This document shows, one piece after another, positions 1 through 6,891 of a DNA stretch of 15,071 nucleotides. Source of the stretch: Lentisphaeria bacterium (lineage in GTDB: Bacteria > Verrucomicrobiota > Lentisphaeria > JABSQK01 > UBA12247); NCBI GenBank assembly GCA_003477185.1, contig DMTJ01000265.1:1-15071 (forward strand), in the 5' to 3' direction. Positions within the stretch are counted from its first letter, which is position 1, and each line of letters starts with the position of its first letter. Both the position numbers and the translations under genes were made by a program. The notes under the pieces were generated by a model, which was not told the origin of the DNA, did not search any database, and was given only the letters and a program-made list of their open reading frames with translations.

Positions 1-1
1 G

Positions 2-1336
2 GGGTTGCCCGTCACTCTCGTAGAGAAGGCGGAGAACCCAGGCGGGGTCTGTCTATACCGGGGCTGTATCCCCTCTAAGGCGCTACTGCATGTCGCCAAG
101 CTCATCCATGAAGCCCGCGAGGCCGAAGCCTGCGGCGTGAGCTTTGGCGAGCCGAGCATTGATCTCGATAAACTGCGACAGTTCAAGGATCAGGTCGTCA
201 ATAAGTTGACCGGGGGCTTGGGGCAGTTGACCAAGGCTCGTGCCATCACGTACGTCCGCGGGACCGGGGTCATGAGATCCTCAAACGACGTCTTGGTGAC
301 GCTCGCGGATGGGACTGAATCCGAGCATCGCGCTGCTCACGTGATTCTCGCGACTGGCTCTGCGCCGGTGCGTATTCCCAACGTTTCGATTGACGACGGT
401 CGGGTCATGGATTCCACCGGGGCGCTGGCCCTCGCTGACATTCCGAAGTCACTGTTGGTTGTCGGCGGTGGCTATATCGGCCTGGAGATGGGGAGTGTCT
501 ACGCTGCCCTCGGCTCTAAGGTGACGGTCGTCGAAATGACCGACGGATTACTTCCGGGCGCCGACCGCGACCTCGTGGCGGTACTCGAGAAGCGCATTCG
601 CACACAATTTCATGAGATTCTGCTGTCGACCAAGGTAAATAGCGTCAAAGCACTCAAGACCAAGTTGAAGGTTTCCCTTGAGGACGCCAGGAGCAGTTCG
701 ACGCAATCTTTTGATCGCGTGCTGGTTGCGGTGGGGCGCCGCCCCAATACCGCCGGCATCGGTCTTGAGAACACCAAGGTTACCTTGAATAAGCGCGGTT
801 TTGCCGAGGTGAATGGCCAGCAACGTACGCAGGATGCTGCGGTGTTCGCAATCGGTGACATCGCGGGCGAGCCCATGCTGGCGCACAAAGGATCCCACGA
901 GGGAATCGTGGCTGCCGAAGTGATTGCTGGCCATACTACTGCATTCGAGGCAAACGCCATTCCAGGGGTTGTCTTTACGGACCCCGAGCTGGCGTGGTGT
1001 GGCGTGACTGAAGACGAGGCCAACCGACGCGGCCTGAACACCGTGATTTCTCGCTTCCCGTGGGCGGCATCCGGCCGCGCCACCACGCTGGATCGAAACG
1101 ATGGTCTGACCAAGCTGATCGTCGATGCCAAAAGCGAACGCGTACTTGGGGTCGGAATTTGCGGCGTCGGGGCCGGGGAGATGATTGCTGAAGGCGTACT
1201 CGCTGTGGAAATGGCTGCGACTGTTAGTGATCTTAAGTTGTCGATTCATGCGCATCCGACCTTGAGTGAGACCGTGATGGAAGCTGCGGAACTCGTGCAT
1301 GGTCCAAGTACGCACGTCTTCCGGCCGGCACGGTAG
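2..1336 (+). CDS. lpdA: Dihydrolipoamide dehydrogenase (E3), 5'-truncated by the window edge
   Basis: Flavoprotein E3 of the 2-oxoacid dehydrogenase complexes; it reoxidises dihydrolipoyl groups and passes electrons through FAD to NAD+ in the cytoplasm. The reading frame is open to the left edge, so the true start and the N-terminal FAD-binding GxGxxG loop lie outside; families of about 460-475 residues imply roughly 25-30 residues missing. Counting from the codon at base 5, the redox disulfide is C16/C21 in GGVCLYRGCIPSK. A second nucleotide-binding loop, GGGYIGLE, lies near residue 153. The FAD-contacting AIGDIAGEPMLAHK is near residue 284, and the C-terminal HAHPTLSE carries the catalytic His-Glu pair. 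The common family motif is GGTCLNxGCIPSK, so the Val and Tyr-Arg are a variant. Other pyridine-nucleotide disulfide reductases are possible, but HAHPTLSE favours E3. No E1 or E2 gene is visible. Confidence 0.93.
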   Translation, partial: GLPVTLVEKAENPGGVCLYRGCIPSKALLHVAKLIHEAREAEACGVSFGEPSIDLDKLRQFKDQVVNKLTGGLGQLTKARAITYVRGTGVMRSSNDVLVTLADGTESEHRAAHVILATGSAPVRIPNVSIDDGRVMDSTGALALADIPKSLLVVGGGYIGLEMGSVYAALGSKVTVVEMTDGLLPGADRDLVAVLEKRIRTQFHEILLSTKVNSVKALKTKLKVSLEDARSSSTQSFDRVLVAVGRRPNTAGIGLENTKVTLNKRGFAEVNGQQRTQDAAVFAIGDIAGEPMLAHKGSHEGIVAAEVIAGHTTAFEANAIPGVVFTDPELAWCGVTEDEANRRGLNTVISRFPWAASGRATTLDRNDGLTKLIVDAKSERVLGVGICGVGAGEMIAEGVLAVEMAATVSDLKLSIHAHPTLSETVMEAAELVHGPSTHVFRPAR

Positions 1337-1349
1337 GGGGGTGGCAATT

Positions 1350-2150
1350 ATGCGTTACGCTTTCCGATCCTCACGTTCCGACCCGCTGATTCCTGTCAGA
1401 AATGGCATTTCAACCCGCACCCCCAGGGGGCAGATTGGCCAGACTTGGTGGGGCCGACGTTGGCTTGAGCCTTTTGAAGAGAGTGTGGCACGGCCCGTTC
1501 TCGACAATGGTCGAAAGTACGCCCGCAAAGGACAGATCCTTTCTATCACCGTCACGCCCGGCGATGTACGCGCTGTGGTTCAGGGGTCTCGCGAGGAGCC
1601 CTACGAATGCAACGCGCAGTACAAGACGGTGCCGGATGATGAGTGGACAGTAGCTTTGGAGAAGCTGAGCGCATCATCACTCCCTGTGGCGCACCTGCTG
1701 GCAAATCGCATGCCCGAGAACATCGAAGAGTATCTTGGTCTGGAGCCGCATCGCTTCTTTCCGGATTTTGCCCCGCCTGCTGACTGCTTCTGTGAGTGTA
1801 TCAATGGCGGCAGATTCTGTAAGCATCTAGCCGCAGTCTATTACATTCTGGCAGAGAGGTTTGATGAAGACCCATTCCTACTGTTTAAGCTCCGAGGCCT
1901 GGATACCCAAGTCATCAGAGATCACTGGCGGGAGCAATGGGGAATTAAGCCCGAATCGGAGACGACGGTGGCCACAGTCGAGGAAGGAGCCACACCTCAG
2001 CCGTTTTATGGCGGGGACGTCGAGCCTTTGATTGATCTTGAGCAGCAACCCATTCAGCGCCTTGACGTGTTGAATCGGCTCGGCATGCCGACCTTTCTTC
2101 CGGCGCGAGATGAGACCAGCATTGGCGCCTTGCGCCGCTTCTACGATTAG
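1350..2150 (+). CDS. SWIM zinc-finger protein
   Basis: A 266-residue protein with a SWIM zinc finger, C148-x-C150-x6-C157-x-H159, matching the CxCxnCxH pattern; C146 just before it gives the run CFCEC. SWIM fingers bind zinc and are thought to mediate DNA or protein contacts. The N-terminal half has the features usual in bacterial SWIM proteins: TWWGRRWLE near residue 32, a Gly-Arg-Lys-Tyr-Ala-Arg stretch near 54 and VQGSREEPY near 77. The C-terminal 60 residues are hydrophilic and not recognised. I chose ATG 1350 because it follows a G-rich ribosome site (GGGGGG, about 1335-1342) and starts 13 bases after the lpdA stop; the longer frame from 1299 would overlap lpdA. In many bacteria such proteins sit beside a SNF2-family helicase, but none is present here. 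Co-transcription with lpdA is likely from the spacing. The molecular role is unknown. Confidence 0.85.
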   Translation: MRYAFRSSRSDPLIPVRNGISTRTPRGQIGQTWWGRRWLEPFEESVARPVLDNGRKYARKGQILSITVTPGDVRAVVQGSREEPYECNAQYKTVPDDEWTVALEKLSASSLPVAHLLANRMPENIEEYLGLEPHRFFPDFAPPADCFCECINGGRFCKHLAAVYYILAERFDEDPFLLFKLRGLDTQVIRDHWREQWGIKPESETTVATVEEGATPQPFYGGDVEPLIDLEQQPIQRLDVLNRLGMPTFLPARDETSIGALRRFYD

Positions 2151-2169
2151 CCGAGCCTAGGGCGGCTAA
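2147..2169. terminator. Possible bidirectional terminator hairpin
   Basis: The perfect inverted repeat TTAGCCG (2147-2153) / CGGCTAA (2163-2169) encloses a 9-base loop with a CCTAGG palindrome. It starts at the stop codon of the SWIM gene and lies 31 bases past the stop of the convergent glycosyltransferase gene, which is where a shared terminator would sit. There is no clear T-tract on either side, so it may only slow polymerase or stabilise the 3' ends. Confidence 0.4.
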
Positions 2170-2200
2170 GTCCGACAGGCTATTGTGCAACACTAGGCCG

Positions 2201-3250
2201 TTAGATGGCCGCCTGCAGAATGGGGAGGGCGTGCTGGGCCCACCTTTCCCAGCTCTGAGAACGGGCCCACTCCTGATTTTCAGCCGTTGGCGGAGTAGCG
2301 CGCAGCGCAGTTGCAATCTGACTGGCGAGGTCTGCGTTGTTGCAAAAGGTCATGGCGCGGCCGTTCGAGGTTTCGCACAGGACCGGATGATGTGCGTGCA
2401 ATAATGGCGAGCCGCTGGCCATTGCCTCAAGAATTGGCAGGCCGAATCCCTCATCTATGCTGGGCATGACAGTCAGGGCGGCGTGTGCGTAGAGAGTCGG
2501 CAACTCGGTGCGGGGGACGTAGCCCAGATGTACGACGTTTGGCCCCGCTTGCTGTAGAGCACGGCGAATCGGCGCAGAGCGCCAGGCGTAGCGGCCAGCG
2601 ATGACCAACTCATGGTCGCCTGTGTCGAGGGATTGGAAGGCTTCGAGTAACTGCCCGACGCCCTTCTTAGGCTCAAGGTTTCCCACGAACAAGATGTAGG
2701 GCCGCTCGCGTGGGCGAGCCTGGGGCCTATCGAGAAAGCAAGGATCCACGCCCAGAGGGATGCGCTCGATGCGGGGGATCGGGACCCCAAATCTGCTGTG
2801 CACTGCGTCAGCCTCCGCGGTGGAAGACACGAGCACCGTCTTCGCGCGGCGGACCGCGGCCGGCATCAAGACACGCATGTGCGCTGCGTTGCGAAGTGCG
2901 CACAGCTCCGGCCGGCGAAACGCCAGTGTATCATGGACATGGACCACGTAGGGGATTGGGCAGCGGACTGGTGCGGTATAGGCTGGAGCGAACAGGACGC
3001 CTGCATCCCGCAGGTAATGGGGAAACACCAACTGTTGCCAGGCGATCCTGCGCAGAACGTTGCCCGCGACAGGCCCCGGTGAGGTGGGAATGCTGGCCCG
3101 AGCACAGGCATCTATAAGGTCTGAATCGCCCGTGAATACATGGGCGCGGCCGTAGCTGCCAAGCGCAATCGCCCCTGCTGCCACTGCGTAGTGCACGCCA
3201 CTGCGGGGCGGTCCCACAACGGTCGCGTCGATTGCGATTCCGGAATTCAC
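2201..3250 (-). CDS. Glycosyltransferase family 4 (GT-B fold)
   Basis: A 349-residue retaining glycosyltransferase of the GT4 type, expected to move a sugar from a nucleotide-sugar to an acceptor in envelope polysaccharide or lipid-linked glycan synthesis at the cytoplasmic face. The N-terminal acceptor domain includes VVHVHDTLAF (residues 102-111). The donor domain begins at about 180 with FVGNLEPKKG (188-197) and contains the E-x7-E motif in SIDEGFGLPILEAM (E267 and E275), followed by the glycine turn ASGSPLL. There is no signal peptide or membrane segment. The start is GTG at 3250; AGGCGG a few bases upstream fits a ribosome site, and no in-frame ATG is closer. It starts 13 bases after the stop of the upstream heme protein, so the two are probably co-transcribed. 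The sugar and acceptor cannot be told from the sequence. Confidence 0.9.
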   Translation of the reverse strand: MNSGIAIDATVVGPPRSGVHYAVAAGAIALGSYGRAHVFTGDSDLIDACARASIPTSPGPVAGNVLRRIAWQQLVFPHYLRDAGVLFAPAYTAPVRCPIPYVVHVHDTLAFRRPELCALRNAAHMRVLMPAAVRRAKTVLVSSTAEADAVHSRFGVPIPRIERIPLGVDPCFLDRPQARPRERPYILFVGNLEPKKGVGQLLEAFQSLDTGDHELVIAGRYAWRSAPIRRALQQAGPNVVHLGYVPRTELPTLYAHAALTVMPSIDEGFGLPILEAMASGSPLLHAHHPVLCETSNGRAMTFCNNADLASQIATALRATPPTAENQEWARSQSWERWAQHALPILQAAI

Positions 3251-3263
3251 AGCCGCCTGCTCG

Positions 3264-5558
3264 TCAGGGTCGGTTGTGCGGCGTTCGCAACTCTACGATC
3301 GCCTGTCCGCTTAGCTCGACCCGCAGCGGCTGCCCTGCGATCGCGGGGTTGACGACCACGGCCAGCTGGCTCGTGCCAGTGGCAAGCTGGATCGTATCGC
3401 CTACGACCTCTTCCCAACCGTGCTCGTCGCGAAGCCAGCACGAGACCAAGCCGCAATCACGGGAAATACTCACGGTCGCTGAGCCTGCACGTCGGCAGTA
3501 GAGGTCGGTGCTCAGCACGATCGCATCTGTACCCAAATCTTTGAGTTTGCTGACTAGTACCTGATTGTCGGCACCGGCGTAGAGCCGCGTTGCGGATCGT
3601 TCGCTGCGCGTCGGGAGGGCACCCGAATACGGGTAGGCCAGCCAGTTGGTGACCACCGGCTCGGGGAGGTACGAAGACTTGCCAGGGCTACCAAGTTGCG
3701 TAAGAAAGGCAGCGAGATGGTAGACATCGACTTGGGATAGTTCGTCAATGCCATCGGGAGCCATCAGCGATACTGGCTGTTTCTCAACCTGACTGTGCTG
3801 CGGCAGATAAAGGGGCTCACCGTTGGTCCGGGTGTAGCGGTCGCGGTCCGCAGCGGAGGCGTGATAGATGTCCCCGTACGGGAGGGAGAGGGCGACGGCT
3901 GTCTCGCCAGCACCGCGACGAATTAACGCATCCAAGATGGTCTGAGTATCGCGCTGGAGCCCTAGTTGGGTGAGTTCCGGGCCAATGTCATTGCCACGGC
4001 CGCCCACTGTGTGGCACGTGGCGCAGGCAGCGCGCTCGGAGAAAAATAGGTCGCGCCCGAGCTTTGGCTTTCCCTGTCGCATGACCGCGTCTCTGACTCG
4101 GTCCTTGTTGCGCCGAAGGATCTGTTGGTGAGTGGGCTTGTAGCCCGCAATCGAGCGGAGGCTTTTGTTGAGGTCTTCCGCGGCAATCCCCTCGCGCTTG
4201 AGTACAAATCGCAGGGCCTTGCGCGCATCGCCGCTCGGCGCCAACGATGTCTTGGTGATGGCGTCCCGAAAGCTGCGGACACTCAGCAGTAGCGCGAAGG
4301 CGTCAGCCAACGATACGGCGTCTTTGCCACGGACCTTGGTTGCGGTCTCCGCAAACGCCTGGCAGGCCGCGGTCGGATCGCGGCGCGCCAGCAGGACAGC
4401 GGCTAGGATACGATCATCATTGCCCGGAAGAGCCGGCAGCGTAGTTTCGAGACGAGTCTCGAATGCGCCTCGTTGCAGTGCTTCGGCGGCGGCTAGGCGT
4501 ACCGAAAAGGGCTGTTCGCGGTCGAGCAGAAGGGCCTCGAGTGCACGAGTGGCGGCTTCAACACGGCCAATGCCAGCAAGCCGACAGGCGAGTATGCGTA
4601 CATCAGCTAGGGGGTGGCGGAGGAGGGCAGCGATGGTCGCCGAGGAGGCCCGGCCCATGCGTCTTATCTCGCCAGCTGTTGCGAGTGCATTGCCGGCTCC
4701 CAGCAGCCAGTCCGGCCCGGCGGAAATGGTCAGGGCCTGCTTTGCGAGCGTCGCATGCAGACGGTCAATCTGCGGGCCAGTAGCATAGGCGGAAAACCGG
4801 GCCAACTCATCGCGAGTTTCATCGTTGCTGAGATAAGTCCGGGCAGTCCGGGCGAAGAAGCGTACAAAATCTGGTGCGCAGGCGGTCGGCGCTGGCGCGG
4901 TTTCTGGGACTGGCTGACCCAGCAGGCTTGCGAGGAGATGCTGGAGCAACAGGGCGGCAGCGGGCTCCGCCAAGTTCTCTGGGCCAAATAGGCAGACGTA
5001 GGTTCCATCTGCGGTTTGCCACAACACAGGGATGTGGGGCACTGATTCTGCGACGACCGGCATTGGGCTGGAGGCCGGCCAATCGAATTCAACCCGAGCC
5101 TCGACCTGCGCCCAGGCGAAGGCTTGCGCACCTGCATCCAGGGTGACGTGGGCGAGCGGCACATTCTGTACGGGAGTCTGTGGAATTTGCGCCAGTGCGG
5201 GCATGGCTCCTGTCATCAGGTTCCAGATGCGGTAGCGGCTGATTGTTTGCACGGTGACACCGCTTTGCCTCGGGGGTAGCGCTGCCAGGGCATGCGCACC
5301 AAGAACGACACGAGTGCCGCTGGAGTGAGCCGCGTCGGCGACTCCGACACAGTCCAATACCAGATCGAACTCGCCCGCGCGCTGGCTGTGTGCCGCAGGC
5401 AGTACGGCGACTTGTAGATCTTGGGCCGCGAGCCAGTCCTGGAGACCGGCAATTCCACGGGAAGATGCGTCCAGGCGGTCGGGTGTAATCAGCAGTACTT
5501 TCGGGCCGGCAAGAGCGCCGTAGGCTAGAGTCAGGGTCAAAAAGAATCGGATCGACAT
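3264..5558 (-). CDS. Secreted HEAT-repeat / c-type heme protein (Pirellula/Verrucomicrobium-type heme domain)
   Basis: A 764-residue exported protein. MSIRFFLTLTLAYGALAG is a typical signal peptide, which is why I start at 5558 rather than at the in-frame ATG at 5600; neither has a strong ribosome site. Residues 20-230 form an unrecognised N-terminal domain. Around residues 310-400 lie alanine/leucine-rich helical pairs of HEAT type (for example PLADVRILACRLAGIG). A mono-heme domain follows: C512-A-T-C-H516, then SLMAPDGIDELSQ, whose Met is the likely distal ligand, as in the heme domain family described from Pirellula and Verrucomicrobium. About 140 residues after the heme domain look beta-rich and are unrecognised. 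Proteins of this class are periplasmic and are thought to act in electron transfer or sugar oxidation, but the substrate is unknown. The gene is followed closely by the glycosyltransferase gene and preceded by a broken GH2 gene on the same strand. Confidence 0.82.
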   Translation of the reverse strand: MSIRFFLTLTLAYGALAGPKVLLITPDRLDASSRGIAGLQDWLAAQDLQVAVLPAAHSQRAGEFDLVLDCVGVADAAHSSGTRVVLGAHALAALPPRQSGVTVQTISRYRIWNLMTGAMPALAQIPQTPVQNVPLAHVTLDAGAQAFAWAQVEARVEFDWPASSPMPVVAESVPHIPVLWQTADGTYVCLFGPENLAEPAAALLLQHLLASLLGQPVPETAPAPTACAPDFVRFFARTARTYLSNDETRDELARFSAYATGPQIDRLHATLAKQALTISAGPDWLLGAGNALATAGEIRRMGRASSATIAALLRHPLADVRILACRLAGIGRVEAATRALEALLLDREQPFSVRLAAAEALQRGAFETRLETTLPALPGNDDRILAAVLLARRDPTAACQAFAETATKVRGKDAVSLADAFALLLSVRSFRDAITKTSLAPSGDARKALRFVLKREGIAAEDLNKSLRSIAGYKPTHQQILRRNKDRVRDAVMRQGKPKLGRDLFFSERAACATCHTVGGRGNDIGPELTQLGLQRDTQTILDALIRRGAGETAVALSLPYGDIYHASAADRDRYTRTNGEPLYLPQHSQVEKQPVSLMAPDGIDELSQVDVYHLAAFLTQLGSPGKSSYLPEPVVTNWLAYPYSGALPTRSERSATRLYAGADNQVLVSKLKDLGTDAIVLSTDLYCRRAGSATVSISRDCGLVSCWLRDEHGWEEVVGDTIQLATGTSQLAVVVNPAIAGQPLRVELSGQAIVELRTPHNRP

Positions 5559-5638
5559 CGCGTGAGGACAATGAGTCAGGGAGTGAGTGCCAACACCCAT
5601 AATGAACGCATCCCCGCGCGGTGCAACGGCAGCGTGGG

Positions 5639-5658
5639 AAAAAGCCAGGCTGTTTGGC
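5639..5658 (-). terminator. Weak intrinsic terminator candidate after the GH2 relic
   Basis: Read on the minus strand, GCCA-AACAGCC-TGGC (5658-5644) is followed directly by five T (5643-5639). It lies just past the relic's TAG at 5661-5663 and before the heme-protein gene. The stem is only four base pairs, so this is a weak call based mostly on position and the T run. Confidence 0.3.
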
Positions 5659-5660
5659 CG

Positions 5661-6541
5661 CTAAGTCCGCTGCCGGGCCTCGCGAAGTTGGGCAATCTCC
5701 TGCTTCACAACGTCAGAGGCATCTTCGTAGTCGTACTGATGGTCGAGCAGCGCGTAGGTAAAAGTCCCATTGCCACGGTTATACCAGCGCCAATCGATGG
5801 GACTCGCACATCCATCGAGGCCCACGGGACGCTGCCTACAATCTCTGGATGCTTGCCAATGCCCTCGTATCCTTCGCGCAGAATGGTGCCGTGCCGGATG
5901 GCCTGGGTCGGTCTTCTCCCGTCCTTCTAAGCCGTCCGGCGCCGCAGAGATGGAACCAAATTCGGTGATCATGAGTTGCTTGTTGAACCGGCGCAGCATT
6001 TCCATAAACTTGTCGGCGGCGGTGGGGTTGTCTCCCGAACTCGCCACGTAGAGGTTCGCCCCAATCACGTCAAGCAGGTCATAAAACGCATCTGGGTAAG
6101 CAGGGTACCAGTCCTGCCCCTCGATGCGAATCTCGCGGTAGTTGATCTCGTCTACCATGGTTTCGTCGGCGGTGCGGATCTCAGTCCCATACAAGGTGGG
6201 GGCTTCAGTGTCCCAGAGCTTGATCTTGCTGCGTGAAATCCGCAGTCCTACTTTCGCCAGGCCGCCCACCGGAAACTCCAATGCGGCCTCGAGGCCGAGT
6301 TCTGGGATCGCTACGGTAGCGGGCAACGTTGTGTTGCGTCCTGCGGCAGAGGCTGTGGCCAAACCACGGCCTCATCGCCTTCCAAAGCAGTCCGTGTTCG
6401 GAAGTCTTCCACGTAGGTTCGAGGCACGAAAATCAAGGGCACTTGATCGAGTCCGAAGTCGCGCACGCAGTTGGCGTGGCCATCGTACCAAGCGAGCTCC
6501 GGAAATTCCTACTTCCATGTCGAGTAACCTCGGAGTCCCAT
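5661..6541 (-). pseudogene. Decayed glycoside hydrolase family 2 gene
   Basis: Fragments of a GH2 protein (beta-galactosidase/glucuronidase/mannosidase class) lie in three minus-strand phases. Reading 5' to 3': from 6541 to about 6363 one phase holds VPRTYVEDFRTRTALEGDEA, broken by TAG at 6511-6509. From about 6362 the next phase gives a beta-sandwich ending LWDTEAPTLYGTEI, then FYDLLDVIGANLYVASS and ITEFGS, whose Glu matches the GH2 nucleophile. One extra base near 5901-5907 moves the frame to HGTILREGYEGIGKHPEIVG (within 5902-5801), and a lost base near 5796-5803 restores it to DWRWYNRGNGTFTYALLD up to the TAG at 5661. Between IRIEG and DWYPAYPD the first half of the catalytic barrel, including the usual Asn-Glu acid/base site, is absent, and no N-terminal sugar-binding domain is found. 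I regard it as non-functional. Assembly indels could explain single shifts but not the deletion as well. Confidence 0.75.
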
Positions 6542-6891
6542 AGGCCCTCCAAATTAAAGCACGGGAAGAAACCGCCGTTGTCGCCTTCCTGTTTGCACCA
6601 CTGTTGCTGGCGGGAATACTGGTAGGGGATCTGGGTTGAATTTACAGGTACAGTTAAGATCAATTTAATTCGAGACTGGGTAAGAATCGCCAGGACTGTT
6701 TACCCAGCACAGAAGGTACAACAATTGTTACACCGATGGGCTGAACGTCCGGCCTCACGCGACGATTGCCATGCGTCAGCGCAGGCGGCTTACACGGTAG
6801 AATACCGCGGTCAGGAGCGTGTCGGCCTTGACTTCCTTGCGCGTCCCCTAAGGTACCCGACTTTCTAAACCGCAGAGCCCAAGGGTTTACC
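6542..6891. other. Intergenic leader upstream of purL, with possible GH2 debris
   Basis: No intact gene was found here. Bases 6542-6663 are open on the minus strand (GDNGGFFPCFNLEG, in a different phase from the next relic segment) and may be more of the GH2 relic, but I cannot align this part with confidence. From 6664 to 6891 the sequence is more AT-rich than its neighbours. It holds dyad elements at 6676-6707 and 6716-6733, and small hairpins such as CGGTA-GAA-TACCG at 6795-6807. It should contain the purL promoter. A TTGACT at 6828-6833 is the best -35 match, but no good -10 box follows at the right distance. No riboswitch was recognised. Confidence 0.45.
6676..6733. promoter_or_regulatory. 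Two adjacent dyad elements, possible operator sites
   Basis: CTGGGTAA (6676-6683) and TTACCCAG (6700-6707) form a perfect 8-base inverted repeat with a 16-base spacer. Nine bases further on, GTACAACAATTGTTACAC (6716-6733) has a perfect 10-base palindromic core, AACAATTGTT, with matching GT/AC ends, the form of a site for a dimeric repressor. Each could arise by chance in a window this size, so the call rests on their clustering in the only sizeable gap between divergent units. No regulator gene is nearby. Confidence 0.25.

Noticed and set aside
548..1315. Antisense reading frame (255 codons) inside lpdA
   Set aside because: It mirrors well-conserved dehydrogenase codons and shows no protein family features or ribosome site.
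1299..1349. Upstream in-frame start for the SWIM gene
   Set aside because: It would overlap lpdA, and the extra 17 residues look like out-of-frame lpdA; ATG 1350 has a good ribosome site.
4165..4788. Plus-strand frame of 207 codons opposite the HEAT region
   Set aside because: Its Ser/Ala/Arg-rich composition is the shadow of the HEAT coding sequence on the other strand.
5559..5600. Longer N-terminus of the heme protein from ATG 5600
   Set aside because: The extra 14 residues are polar and would precede a normal signal peptide; the shorter start gives the usual export layout, although 5600 cannot be fully excluded.
2161..5669. GCTAAGTCCG occurring at 2165-2174 and 5660-5669, both in intergenic spots flanking the heme-protein/GT pair
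   Set aside because: A 10-base match (13 of 14 with flanks) is expected several times by chance in 15 kb, and there is no integrase or other mobility gene, so it is not convincing as an attachment site or target duplication.
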